64,000 nt of DNA, from contig JAIXOQ010000008.1 in NCBI GenBank assembly GCA_027486675.1, positions 162,460-226,459 on the forward strand, read 5' to 3'. Shown here piece by piece: positions 35,205-44,736 of the stretch. The notes under the pieces were generated by a model. That model saw nothing but the letters and a program-made list of their open reading frames with translations. It had not been told where the DNA came from and ran no database searches. Every line of letters starts with the position of its first letter. Within the stretch, counting starts at the first letter, position 1. The position numbers and the translations under genes were made by a program. Source of the stretch: Pseudomonadota bacterium (GTDB taxonomy: Bacteria; Bdellovibrionota; UBA1018; CAIMNF01).

Positions 35205-37672
35205 TTCTCGTTTCCTGGAAGCGTTAGAGTCTGGGGATCTTCAGTGTCTATGTTTGTATTCTTTGCCCTTGTTTTATAGGAGAGATTTTTAACATCCGGA
35301 AGCGAGCGGATCATGCGATCTCTTTGTCTACGAACCGTATCATCCCCGCCGAATGTTTTTTCAACAAACTCGTCACGTTCTTTCAGTTTTTGATCTAAGA
35401 CCGTCCTGACGCCTTCGTACTGACGGATAATTTTTGGCGTGATAAATAACATCACGTTCGCTTTTCCAACACTTGATGTCTTTGACTTAAATAACCAACC
35501 TAAGATTGGGATGTCGCCTAGGAGTGGAACCTTCCGGGTGGTCTCTTGGTTCTTGTCGCGGGAAAGTCCCCCTAGAACGACGGTGTCTGAATCCGCCACC
35601 ACGACTTGTGTTTCCGCAGAGCGTTTCAATGTAGCAAAAGCTAAGTTCTGGACAGCAGAAGGGAGCTCTTTATTCAGAATATCCCCAAGTACAGCTTTGA
35701 TTGTGAGCTTCACAAAGTTAGAGATTTTATTGATCATCGGTGTGATCTCAATCTTGAGCGGCACTTCCTGATAAGTTACGCCCGATTGCACATTGCCTAG
35801 CTGAGCATTCACACTCGGGATTGGAATACTCTCTGTGCTATCAAAGATTGCTTTCGTATTATCGAGCGTCATGAGCTGAGGGGTCGCAATCACGTTAGAG
35901 TTTGAAGATGTTTGTAGTGCCTTAAGCAAGGCCGCAAGGTTAGGGATCTGCACACTCTGGGCAGCACCGCCTGCAGTAGGAATACTAATAGAATTGGTCC
36001 CGCCGCCTTTCCAGCGTAGGACTAAACCTTGCGGGATGTTGGTCGGATTAATCAGTGTTTTTACTAAGTCATCTGTCGGGGCCACAATGGTTCCACCCGG
36101 GAGCAAAACGTTTGCGGCATACTCGCTGTTTCGTTCACTCGTCATCTCCATGATGATGACTTCGACATAAACTTGATCACGTGGGATATCTAATTTGTTC
36201 ACGACTCTTTGCAGAGTTGAAAAGTCAGCAGGAGAGGCAGTAACCACCAAACTATTGGTTGGTTTATCCGCAGCCACTCGGATCTGACCTTCAAAAAGAT
36301 TTTGCTCTGAGGTGTTCACACCTAAGCCAGTAGGGGCACCGGAGCCGAAGCCACCGGCAGATCCTGTAGAAGCGCCACTTCTTCCGCCATTCTGATTGAG
36401 TGTCGTGATCGTCTTTGCGATCTCTTCCGCATCCGCAAATTGAAGATAAATCACGTGCACTCGCCCGCCACCCACGGTGACGGTATCTTTTTGGTCAAGT
36501 CGGGTGACTAGACTTTTTACTTCCGAAAGTCCCATTGGATTTGCGTGCACGATTAAGTTGTTTGAACGTTCATCAGCGATGATGGCGTTCACGACACCCC
36601 CCGCGCGCGTTCTCCTCGGTTGGAAGCCTGACCTTCCGGACGCGCCTGAAGGCCTGAATCCTGGGACAGAAGCGCTATTGTTGGGAAGCAGCTGATCGAT
36701 GAGTTTTGATATTTCAACGGCCGAAGCATACTTCACACGAACCACTTCGATCCCCGCATCGAAACCTTCGATATCCAAAAACTCTAAGATCTTGGAAAGC
36801 CTGGAGATGTTGGAAGCGTTGTCGGTAACAATCAGGGTATTGGTCTGCTCCAAGGTGAAGAGCTTCATCTGAAAGTTTCCAGATAAACTCTTTAAGGGCT
36901 GTTCCAGGTCCTTCGCATTGATGTGTTTGATCTTAAAAATCTTGGTCACCAGTGCATCAGTCGGAGGTGTTTCCCGATTGGTGTACATCGGCAGTGCCTT
37001 CTTGTAGGCGTCCGTTTGTTTCATGATCCGCAAGTAAGTTCCACTGGGCACAACAGTTAAGCTATTGATATCTAAAGCGGTTAAGAAAGCACGCCAGGCA
37101 TCTCCGACGGTGATCGAGGTATTTGAGATGATTGAAACCTCGCCTCGCACATCTTTGTCTAGGATGAAGTTCTTACCTGTGAGGCGACCCATTGTTTTTG
37201 CGATGTCTAAGATATCTGCTTTAGGAAAATTGAAGTCGGTGATGATTTCGTTGCTCCCGACTCCGGAAACAGTTTCAACAGACAGTGGGGCGACTTCTCC
37301 ATTGGATTGCACGCCTTTTTCGCTCCCTGGGCCTGAAAGCTCAAGTCCAGAGGTTTTTTTCTGAAAGCCTGCCACAGGTTTCGGATCGGCCTTGCCGCCC
37401 ACTGAAATCGATCCACGGCCAGATCTGCCGCCGGAAGAACCGCTATCAGGGCTTGGATCGGAACGAATTGCCGATTGTGGTGGGGCTTCGAATTCCTCCA
37501 CGTCGGCTTCATCTTCGCCTCCCGTGTCCGGGGCTTGCGGCTCCGCAAAAGGGTTACTGCCGGATTGAAAGCCCTGAGCGGCAGTGAGCTGCGAATAGGC
37601 CAGTATGCCGGCCGCAGCAAGCGCGGTGAATCGAATCCAAGAAAGAGCAAGAGAGCTAACTTTCGATGTCAT
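35201..37672 (-). CDS. gspD: Type II secretion outer-membrane secretin GspD, with long N-terminal linker
   Basis: GspD forms the outer-membrane channel. The 823-residue product has a signal peptide (about 1-32), then a roughly 110-residue Pro/Gly/Ser/Glu-rich disordered stretch (33-143), the N0 domain (from about 147, 'ITDFNFPKADILDIAKTM'), N1-N3 repeats and the secretin domain ('GDIPILGWLFK' near 733). Most GspD go directly from signal peptide to N0. The 17-nt overlap with gspC supports coupling. Confidence 0.95.
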   Translation of the reverse strand: MTSKVSSLALSWIRFTALAAAGILAYSQLTAAQGFQSGSNPFAEPQAPDTGGEDEADVEEFEAPPQSAIRSDPSPDSGSSGGRSGRGSISVGGKADPKPVAGFQKKTSGLELSGPGSEKGVQSNGEVAPLSVETVSGVGSNEIITDFNFPKADILDIAKTMGRLTGKNFILDKDVRGEVSIISNTSITVGDAWRAFLTALDINSLTVVPSGTYLRIMKQTDAYKKALPMYTNRETPPTDALVTKIFKIKHINAKDLEQPLKSLSGNFQMKLFTLEQTNTLIVTDNASNISRLSKILEFLDIEGFDAGIEVVRVKYASAVEISKLIDQLLPNNSASVPGFRPSGASGRSGFQPRRTRAGGVVNAIIADERSNNLIVHANPMGLSEVKSLVTRLDQKDTVTVGGGRVHVIYLQFADAEEIAKTITTLNQNGGRSGASTGSAGGFGSGAPTGLGVNTSEQNLFEGQIRVAADKPTNSLVVTASPADFSTLQRVVNKLDIPRDQVYVEVIIMEMTSERNSEYAANVLLPGGTIVAPTDDLVKTLINPTNIPQGLVLRWKGGGTNSISIPTAGGAAQSVQIPNLAALLKALQTSSNSNVIATPQLMTLDNTKAIFDSTESIPIPSVNAQLGNVQSGVTYQEVPLKIEITPMINKISNFVKLTIKAVLGDILNKELPSAVQNLAFATLKRSAETQVVVADSDTVVLGGLSRDKNQETTRKVPLLGDIPILGWLFKSKTSSVGKANVMLFITPKIIRQYEGVRTVLDQKLKERDEFVEKTFGGDDTVRRQRDRMIRSLPDVKNLSYKTRAKNTNIDTEDPQTLTLPGNEK

Positions 37673-38582
37673 AATTTAAGACCATTACCTTCCCACTGCG
37701 GTTGATGGAGAGCTTTAAGCTACTCATGGTGGATACCGAGTTCATGAGCTGCATCGCGCGTGCGATGTCTGTGATTTTTTCGCCATTTGCGCCCTGGATG
37801 AGGTCACCCACTTTAAGCCCAATTTTTTCGTAAAAGCTTCCAGGTTTGATTTCTTTCAGTCGAAATCCTGCAAAGGCTCCCCCTTGAAATTCAGGCTCGG
37901 CACGGGCTTCACGGATGAGAGTGTCAAAATTCGCAAGCTGCCCCTCAAGTTCAGACCGTTTCACCTTAAATTGGGTGTCGCCCGCCTTTTTGATGCCACC
38001 AGAGTCATCATCGTTCATCCCCATGCTTTGACGCGAGATCTTTGGAGTTTTGTCCTCAGGGAGAGCGATGAATTCCTTCACCTGATTGATCAAGTTGATA
38101 AAGACCACCCGAATTTGATCTACGCTTAAGACCTTCATCTTTCCCGGAACTTCGTCGCCTGCTCGTACAGGATAGAGCTTTGACTCGGAGCTGTCCTGAA
38201 TCGCAGCCATGGACCTGGCTGGATCCTGAAAGATCACAACTCCGACAACGGTGATCGGCAGGCCAGTGGGAACAGGCTCAGCGTTTGGGTTTGGTCCAGC
38301 GACTGTGTTCTCGATTCCAAAAAGATTGCGGGTTGCGATGACCTCGTTGCCTGCTTCCGAGCCTGTGGCCGGCTTCGCTGCACGGGTAGAAAGTCTAGAG
38401 ATCGGTGGAGGAGGGATCACCCGGTCTAACAGCAGACTGACAAGATCTGAGATCGACCAGGCACAGATGATCACGGCAAGGATGGCGGCGGGAAGCGTGA
38501 GGTCGCCTTGGCCGAAGGTTTGTAACCGTCCGGTTGTTTTTGACAAAAGATTGACGCCGAATGTGCGCGCACTGATCCCCAC
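37656..38582 (-). CDS. gspC: Type II secretion inner-membrane protein GspC
   Basis: GspC connects the inner-membrane platform with GspD. The 308-residue product has a membrane segment (about 29-50), the HR domain (about 80-165) and a C-terminal PDZ domain (about 230-305; 'PGSFYEKIGLKVGDLIQGAN'). The start is GTG at 38582 with no clear SD; no ATG lies upstream before an in-frame stop. It is the first gene of the gsp operon and is divergent from the acyl-CoA dehydrogenase gene. Confidence 0.92.
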   Translation of the reverse strand: MGISARTFGVNLLSKTTGRLQTFGQGDLTLPAAILAVIICAWSISDLVSLLLDRVIPPPPISRLSTRAAKPATGSEAGNEVIATRNLFGIENTVAGPNPNAEPVPTGLPITVVGVVIFQDPARSMAAIQDSSESKLYPVRAGDEVPGKMKVLSVDQIRVVFINLINQVKEFIALPEDKTPKISRQSMGMNDDDSGGIKKAGDTQFKVKRSELEGQLANFDTLIREARAEPEFQGGAFAGFRLKEIKPGSFYEKIGLKVGDLIQGANGEKITDIARAMQLMNSVSTMSSLKLSINRSGKVMVLNYDIES

Positions 38583-38672
38583 AAAAATGTAATAGCAAGT
38601 GCGATGCCGTTTTCTCTTTGCGTGCTAGCATGAATCTGACGGCGAAAAAGTTCGAAAACCGCGAGTCTTAAA

Positions 38673-38706
38673 TGACAAGTTGTCAGCGCCGCGTGACAAT
38701 GTGTCA
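38673..38706. promoter_or_regulatory. Tandem palindromic operator TGACA-N3-TGTCA, twice
   Basis: Two perfect 13-bp palindromic sites, TGACAAGTTGTCA (38673-38685) and TGACAATGTGTCA (38694-38706), are 21 bp apart centre to centre, two turns of the helix, on the same face. They lie in the divergent region between gspC and the acyl-CoA dehydrogenase, 25 bp before the latter's ATG. Cooperative binding of a dimeric repressor is the natural reading. The regulator is not identified; no clear -35/-10 pair could be assigned. Confidence 0.65.
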
Positions 38707-38730
38707 GAACAGTTTAAAAGGGAGTGCAGC

Positions 38731-40476
38731 ATGGCCGATGATCAACAGAGCTTCATGAAGTCATTGTTTTTTGGTGAAATCCGGGAAGATTTTATTTTTC
38801 CCTATCCTGCTCCTAGCCGGGAACTCGCAGAAACAGTGACCATGGTCTTAGATTCCTTTGAGAAATACGCAAAAGAAAATGTGAAATCAGCCGTTTGGGA
38901 TGAAGCAGGAGCAATGCCGCGCGAAGTGGTCACGCAGCTTGCTGAGCTGGGTCTTGCTGGCCTTGCTGTGCCGGAGGAGCTGGGCGGCCTGGGTCTACCA
39001 CAGACGGGCTATGCACGGATCTTTGAACAGATTGCAGCGGTGGACGGAGCGCTTGCTGTCACTCTTGGCGCACACCAATCGATCGGGTACAAAGCATTGC
39101 TTCTTTTTGGGAGCGAAGCACAGCGCAAGAAATATCTTCCAAAACTCGCGAGCGGGGAGTTGATTGCGGCCTATTGTCTGACGGAACCGAACAGTGGTTC
39201 GGATGCAGCCTCCATTCAAACAAAAGCAGTGCTTTCGCCGGATGGAAAACACTATATCCTAACCGGAAATAAACTTTGGATCACCAACGGTGGGATCGCA
39301 GGATTCTTCACGGTTTTTGCAAAGACTGAAGTGATCGAGGGCGGTGAAAAGCGGGAAAAAGTCACCTGTTTTGTAGTCGACGTCCCATCGCCTGGAATTT
39401 CAATTGGTCCGGCAGAACACAAGATGGGAATTCGTGCTTCCTGGACCAATGCAATTCACTTTGATCAGGTGAAGGTGCCGATTGAAAATGTGGTTGGCGG
39501 TGTAGGGTACGGATTTAAAGTCGCCATGGGTGTGCTAAACCACGGGCGTTTGGGGCTTGCTGCAGGTTGTGTTGGAGGCTCAAAAAATGCGATTCGAGCT
39601 GCAATCGAGCACGCCAATGAGCGAGTGCAATTTAAGAAGAAAATCGGCGAATTCGGAATGATCAAAGAAAAAATCGCTCGCATGGTGTCTAACACCTATG
39701 CAGGTGAGGCGATGACATTCATGACGACAGCTCTCATCGACCGCGGGGATGTGGACTACAGCATCGAAAGCGCAGCCTCTAAGATCTTTTGTTCAGAACT
39801 CCTTTGGGAATGTGTGGATGAAAACATCCAAATCTGGGCTGGAAACGGCTATATGAAGGAGTATCCATACGAACGCTGGATGCGAGATGCACGGATCAAT
39901 AGAATCTTTGAAGGTGCAAACGAAATCTTGCGCGCGTTTGTAGCGCTTTCGGGGATGCAGGGTCCTGGGCAAGAGTTAAAAGACATCATGAAGACCTCAA
40001 TCTCTGAGCCTCTTAAGGGTTTAGGGCCAGTGACGGGCTATGCAAAACGCTGGGTAACGATGCAAACAGGGATTGGTGCGGATTCATTATCAAAATCGCA
40101 TCCATCGCTTAAAAAATACGCAGGTCAGCTTGAGGAGTATTCAGCCCAGCTAGCGCAGCAGACCGATGTATTGCTGAGACGGCATGGGAAAGAAATTGCT
40201 CTTAAGCAGTTTGCTCAAAAGCGAATTGCAGATATCGCAATAGACCTATTTGCAATGTTCTGTGTCGTATCACGCGTTACGCATTCCATTGAAAAGAACG
40301 GCAAAGAGAACTGTGTGCTGGAACTGCAAATTGCAGAAACCTTCTGCATGCGTGCTTCCCGTCGTATTCGGTCGAATTTTAAGGCAATCGACCACAACGA
40401 AGACGAAACGATGAAGGCAATTGCGGAGAAAGCCTACGAGCTCGGTGCTTATCCATTTGATATCCTGAAGGACTAG
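38731..40476 (+). CDS. Acyl-CoA dehydrogenase (long/very-long-chain type)
   Basis: FAD-dependent alpha,beta-dehydrogenation of acyl-CoA in beta-oxidation. From ATG 38731 (AGGGAG upstream) it is 581 residues, longer than the 380-residue short-chain type and like VLCAD/ACAD9-related enzymes with a C-terminal extension. Visible are the FAD/substrate motif 'AYCLTEPNSGSDAAS' (about 151-165), 'ITNGGIAGFFTVFAK' and the catalytic-Glu motif 'RIFEGANEILR' (about 391-401). It is behind the tandem palindromes, which probably control it. A TTG at 38680 would add 17 residues over the operators and is rejected. Confidence 0.93.
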   Translation: MADDQQSFMKSLFFGEIREDFIFPYPAPSRELAETVTMVLDSFEKYAKENVKSAVWDEAGAMPREVVTQLAELGLAGLAVPEELGGLGLPQTGYARIFEQIAAVDGALAVTLGAHQSIGYKALLLFGSEAQRKKYLPKLASGELIAAYCLTEPNSGSDAASIQTKAVLSPDGKHYILTGNKLWITNGGIAGFFTVFAKTEVIEGGEKREKVTCFVVDVPSPGISIGPAEHKMGIRASWTNAIHFDQVKVPIENVVGGVGYGFKVAMGVLNHGRLGLAAGCVGGSKNAIRAAIEHANERVQFKKKIGEFGMIKEKIARMVSNTYAGEAMTFMTTALIDRGDVDYSIESAASKIFCSELLWECVDENIQIWAGNGYMKEYPYERWMRDARINRIFEGANEILRAFVALSGMQGPGQELKDIMKTSISEPLKGLGPVTGYAKRWVTMQTGIGADSLSKSHPSLKKYAGQLEEYSAQLAQQTDVLLRRHGKEIALKQFAQKRIADIAIDLFAMFCVVSRVTHSIEKNGKENCVLELQIAETFCMRASRRIRSNFKAIDHNEDETMKAIAEKAYELGAYPFDILKD

Positions 40477-40505
40477 TCTCAAAAAGATCTAGATGAAGTG
40501 GAGCC

Positions 40506-41474
40506 CTACTGAATCAGCGAGGGCTGTGAAGGTAGGGCCTCTGGTATCAGGAAAGTCTCAGCGTGCGCCGCTGTACGTCTTTTGGCCCACTCGGTAGGGC
40601 TTAAGCGCTTATAGAGGCTGACCTGCGATTTTCCGGTCTTGGTTTTTGAATAGTCAGACGCACCGGCAACCAGAAGACCTACAAAAGAAAAGTCACACGC
40701 TGAAAAAACGGGGCTACCAGAGCTTCCTTTGAAGGTGTTTAACTGCGCAAATGCTCGAAAATTCTTTTGTTCAAGAACCGGATATGGCCCGGTGATTTTT
40801 TTTGGAAGGCCGCTCGGGTGGCCTATCGCATAGACCTCCTCACCGACCTCAGGCTTTCGGGCGTACAAGCTGCCGATAGGGTTTCGGTCAAGGATAGGTC
40901 GATCGAGTCCTACAATCGCGAGATCATTCTCAATGTCTTCTTGGAGCACGCTCATGCATCGGCGCACCTGGTTTTTGGAAACCTCCGCAAGGGACTGATC
41001 AAAGTCGAAAATGAATGTTGTCCCGCCGCAGGTCGCAATTTGCGCACTCGTGCCGGTCGGCAAGCAGTGGCGGGCGGTGAGCATAGTGTCTGCTGTCATC
41101 AGCGTTGCTGTGCAGTAGCCCGGTGCGATTTCTTTCTCAAATTTTGATCCCTCGGTCAGGTCCGTTTTTTCGGCCAAACTCGATGCCTGCACTGTGTATG
41201 TCGATCCAGAATCTAAAAGTGAGTATTTGGAAACAACGACTGCGACAGCTCTTCCTGCATCAATCAGTCTTCGGTCTAAGGCAGGATCTGTCAGGTTCCT
41301 TCGATCGTCGTCCAGGATACGGTCTTCGCCATAGATGGGACGCAAAGCTAAGGCAGAATTAGCAAATAGAATAGTTATCGATGCAAATTTTGCCGATCCT
41401 TTGGCAAAAGATGATCCATGAATTGCAATAATTCGCAGTGTATTCGACCAAATCCTTTGGTCTTTCGGTTTCAC
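40506..41474 (-). CDS. Secreted trypsin-like serine protease
   Basis: The 322-residue product has an N-terminal signal peptide (hydrophobic core about 30-43, ending Ala-Leu-Ala) and an S1 chymotrypsin-fold domain. The triad is visible: His in 'TARHC', Asp in 'ENDLAIVGLD' and Ser in 'TFKGSSGSPVF'. The start is GTG at 41474 with AGGGGGA about 9 nt upstream. As an exported enzyme close to a type II system it is a plausible type II substrate; that is inference. It is convergent with the acyl-CoA dehydrogenase. Confidence 0.88.
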   Translation of the reverse strand: MKPKDQRIWSNTLRIIAIHGSSFAKGSAKFASITILFANSALALRPIYGEDRILDDDRRNLTDPALDRRLIDAGRAVAVVVSKYSLLDSGSTYTVQASSLAEKTDLTEGSKFEKEIAPGYCTATLMTADTMLTARHCLPTGTSAQIATCGGTTFIFDFDQSLAEVSKNQVRRCMSVLQEDIENDLAIVGLDRPILDRNPIGSLYARKPEVGEEVYAIGHPSGLPKKITGPYPVLEQKNFRAFAQLNTFKGSSGSPVFSACDFSFVGLLVAGASDYSKTKTGKSQVSLYKRLSPTEWAKRRTAAHAETFLIPEALPSQPSLIQ

Positions 41475-41719
41475 GGGATCCGTCCCCCTAGAGTTAATGG
41501 TGCGGAACGATAGTTAACAATGTCAACTTAGTGAGATATCAAAGCGGTTATCAAATGGGGAATCTTCGCTCGAACGTGATCTTTCTGTCCGCAGGACCGT
41601 CAAGAAGCTGGCGGTTAGCGGGTCTTCGGTCGTATTCGACGGAATTGGTCAACCCAAGGGATTGCATGCGGTCTGTGGTCTTGCTCTAAGGCCTTTAAGC
41701 CTGCGAAACTCATGCTCTT

Positions 41720-43240
41720 ATGGCTGAAATCGTTCGCGTCCGTTATGCGCCCTCTCCTACAGGTCACCTTCATGTGGGTGGGGTTAGGACTCTTCTGTTC
41801 AATTCGCTATTCGCTAAAAAACACGGCGGCAAACTGATCCTAAGAATCGAAAATACGGATCAACAGCGCTCTACGCCTGAGCATGAGCAGACCTTGCTGC
41901 AAGACGTCATCTCTCTCGGGATCACCCCAGACGAGGGCCCGGACCAAGGCGGAGCTTTCGCTCCCTACCGCCAGAGTGATCGCATGAAGATTTATGCTGA
42001 TCATGTGCAAATGCTGCTCGATCAAAACTTGGCCTACCCCTGTTTTTGCAGCGCGGAAACAATAAGCGCAAAGCGGGAGGCAGCGCTGAAGCTTTCCCGT
42101 ACCCCTCTTTACGATGGAACTTGCGCCAAGCTCTCAAAAGAAGAGTCGAGTAATCGCATCAAGAGTGGCGAAAGGGCCGGTATTCGTTTTCGCGCCCCCA
42201 ACATAGACTTCGTGCTCAAAGATGAGGTTCGGGGAAGCGTCGAGTTTAAGGCCGGTAGTGTCGGAGATTTTTTAATTACCCGCTCCCCACAAAGCAGTGA
42301 AGAAGAAGTTGCGCTTGGCATTGGTATGCCGACCTACAACTTTGCGTGCGTCGTCGATGACCACTTGATGGGCATGACTCATATCATTCGCGGGGAGGAT
42401 CACCTCTCTAATACTGCCCGGCAGTTGATGATCTATGACGCCTTTCACTGGGACCTCCCCAAATTTGCACACACTGCGATGGTTCTTGGCTCGGACCGGC
42501 AGAAGCTCTCGAAGCGGAACGGAGACGCAGGGGCTCATGATTACTTAGCGCAGGGGTATTTAAAGGAAGCGCTCTTAAATTTTTTAGCTTTCTTAGGCTG
42601 GCATCCCGGCTCAACCCTGACACCAAGATCGGGGCACCCGGAGATTTTAACCCCTGAGGAACTTGCCGCTGCATTTGATCTGGATGGTCTACAAAAGGCA
42701 CCAGCTGTTTTTGATCTGGAAAAACTCCGCTGGATGAATGCTCAATACATGAGGCTCCTGCCAGCCGAGCGTGTTGCAGAGGCTGCACGTTCGTTTTTTG
42801 AGAACTCAGAAATCGAATCTGTGCGCCTCGGGATGAAGTTAATTACCTCTGAATGGTTTGTTCGTATGGTTGATCTCTTGCGCATGGACCACACGCTTTT
42901 GTCGGAGCTGCCTTTGGCGTCTCGAATTCTCTTTGAAGATTCACCCGCGCTCGATGAAGCATCAAAACAGGCCCTTCTTGGGCCAGAATCTAAGGCAGTT
43001 CTGATTGCCCTGGAGGCAGCCATTGATGCGGTCCCCGAGCTAACCTCTGAGGTCTTCTTAGGGATTCAAAAGCAAGTTGGGGTTTCAGCACAAGTGAAAG
43101 GCAAGCAGCTTTTCATGCCGATCCGAATTGCAACAACAGGGGCAAGTCACGGCCCGGAAGTGAAGAATATCGTTCCGCTGTTAGGAAAGAGTCGCGTCTT
43201 AAAGAGAATCCGCCACACTCGCGAGCAGTTTCAGTCATGA
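41720..43240 (+). CDS. gltX: Glutamate-tRNA ligase
   Basis: GluRS charges tRNA-Glu. The 506-residue protein has the class I HIGH-type motif at the N-terminus ('PSPTGHLHVGGVRTLLFN', with HLHVGG) and the KMSKS-type motif 'KLSKRNGDAG' (about 260). Length matches bacterial GluRS. It overlaps cysS by ATGA. The 245-nt space before it (41475-41719) holds no clear promoter, riboswitch or SD that I can identify. Confidence 0.96.
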   Translation: MAEIVRVRYAPSPTGHLHVGGVRTLLFNSLFAKKHGGKLILRIENTDQQRSTPEHEQTLLQDVISLGITPDEGPDQGGAFAPYRQSDRMKIYADHVQMLLDQNLAYPCFCSAETISAKREAALKLSRTPLYDGTCAKLSKEESSNRIKSGERAGIRFRAPNIDFVLKDEVRGSVEFKAGSVGDFLITRSPQSSEEEVALGIGMPTYNFACVVDDHLMGMTHIIRGEDHLSNTARQLMIYDAFHWDLPKFAHTAMVLGSDRQKLSKRNGDAGAHDYLAQGYLKEALLNFLAFLGWHPGSTLTPRSGHPEILTPEELAAAFDLDGLQKAPAVFDLEKLRWMNAQYMRLLPAERVAEAARSFFENSEIESVRLGMKLITSEWFVRMVDLLRMDHTLLSELPLASRILFEDSPALDEASKQALLGPESKAVLIALEAAIDAVPELTSEVFLGIQKQVGVSAQVKGKQLFMPIRIATTGASHGPEVKNIVPLLGKSRVLKRIRHTREQFQS

Positions 43241-44736
43241 AGCAATTGGTCCTCACAAATTCAAAATCCCATCAACGCGAATCTTTTCGTCCTGCCGACC
43301 CAAGGAACGTGACGTTCTATTCCTGTGGACCCACTGTTTACAGCAACATCCATGTTGGAAACTTAAGGGCTGCTTTCACCAGTGATCTGATCTTCAGAGT
43401 TCTTAAAACCTTAGGTTATGGCGTGACCTTTGTGCGCAACTATACTGACGTAGACGATAAGATTCTGAATAGAGCCAGCGAAGAAAAATCCACGATGGAA
43501 GCGGTATCTAAAAAGTACATCGCGGAAGTCGAAAAAGATTACGCAATGCTTGGTCTCTTAGAGCCAACTCATAAAACTTTAGTTACCGAACACATCACTG
43601 AGATCATTCAGATGATCGAAGATATTTTAAATCATGGCTGTGCTTACGTCGCAGGGGGTGATGTCTTTTTTGCCATTGATCACTTTAAGCGGTACGGCGA
43701 ACTTTCGGGCCGAAAGCTTGAAGATATGGAAGCCGGCGCGCGCGTTGAAGTGAATACGCTGAAGAAGAACCCACTTGATTTTTCGCTCTGGAAGCCTGCA
43801 AAGCCCGGTGAACCTTCCTGGCCTTCTCCGTGGGGAAATGGGCGGCCGGGTTGGCATATTGAATGTTCAGCAATGGCGAAGAAATGGCTTGGAGATCAAA
43901 TTGATCTTCATCACGGGGGGCAGGATCTTGTGTTCCCTCACCATGAAAACGAGATCGCTCAAACCGAGTGCGCAACCGGGAAAAGTCCTTACGTACAAAT
44001 CTGGCTACACAATGCTTTCGTAAATTTTGATAAAGAGAAGATGTCCAAGAGTTTGGGCAATGTCGTTTTGGCACGCGATTTTATCGCCAAATATGGAGCA
44101 GAGCTCACTCGCATTGTATTCCTCTCGGCCCACTACCGCTCGCCCTTAGATTTAGGCGAAAGCACGGTCGAAAACGCTCTTACAGTCCTAGAGAGAATCT
44201 ACGAGGCAAAAGGACGCTTATTGTCTGTGTCCAAACTGAAGGGCCTCGTTCCTGATCCTAGGCGCGAAGAAGTCTGGGGCGCGGTTTTAGCTTCGCTTTC
44301 GCAGGCGCAAGTCCGTTTTGAAGAGTGTTTGACGCAGGACTTAAATACGGTGGGTGCGCTTGCGGAACTGTTCATTCTGATTCGGGAGTGGAACCGGGTT
44401 TCTAATGAATCAGGAATGCTTGGGACCCCAGGCGCAATCCAAGTGGCGCAAGCTATTTTAGATTGGCTTCAAGGCCCTGTATTTCAAGCTCTTGGCATCG
44501 GACGTCGTGACTCCGAGCAGGTGGCAGATCATGTCCGGGAAGTGCGTGTGGCACTTTCAGCTCAGCGCGGGGATGCTGTTCTCGGTGACGCAGAGATCCA
44601 AGAGAAAATTGCTCACCGCAAAGAAGCTCGACTGAAGAAAGACTTCGCGCTTTCCGATCAAATCCGGGACGAACTCCTCAAAGGGGGTGTTGAACTCCTG
44701 GATTCTGCGTTGGGAACAACATGGAAGCGGCGTTAG
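43237..44736 (+). CDS. cysS: Cysteine-tRNA ligase
   Basis: CysRS, 499 residues. The HIGH-type motif is 'YSNIHVGNLRAAF' (about 34-46), the Zn-binding residues include Cys29 ('FYSCGPTVY') and 'HIECSAMAKKWLG', and KMSKS is intact ('KEKMSKSLGNVV'). Its 3' end overlaps the convergent desaturase gene by 59 nt. Co-operonic with gltX. Confidence 0.97.
   Translation: MKQLVLTNSKSHQRESFRPADPRNVTFYSCGPTVYSNIHVGNLRAAFTSDLIFRVLKTLGYGVTFVRNYTDVDDKILNRASEEKSTMEAVSKKYIAEVEKDYAMLGLLEPTHKTLVTEHITEIIQMIEDILNHGCAYVAGGDVFFAIDHFKRYGELSGRKLEDMEAGARVEVNTLKKNPLDFSLWKPAKPGEPSWPSPWGNGRPGWHIECSAMAKKWLGDQIDLHHGGQDLVFPHHENEIAQTECATGKSPYVQIWLHNAFVNFDKEKMSKSLGNVVLARDFIAKYGAELTRIVFLSAHYRSPLDLGESTVENALTVLERIYEAKGRLLSVSKLKGLVPDPRREEVWGAVLASLSQAQVRFEECLTQDLNTVGALAELFILIREWNRVSNESGMLGTPGAIQVAQAILDWLQGPVFQALGIGRRDSEQVADHVREVRVALSAQRGDAVLGDAEIQEKIAHRKEARLKKDFALSDQIRDELLKGGVELLDSALGTTWKRR

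Noticed and set aside
38680..38730. TTG start for the acyl-CoA dehydrogenase at 38680
   Set aside because: It would put coding sequence over both operator palindromes; ATG 38731 has AGGGAG at good distance and fits the family.
41555..41689. 44-codon open frame upstream of gltX
   Set aside because: No SD, no recognisable product and no coupling to gltX.
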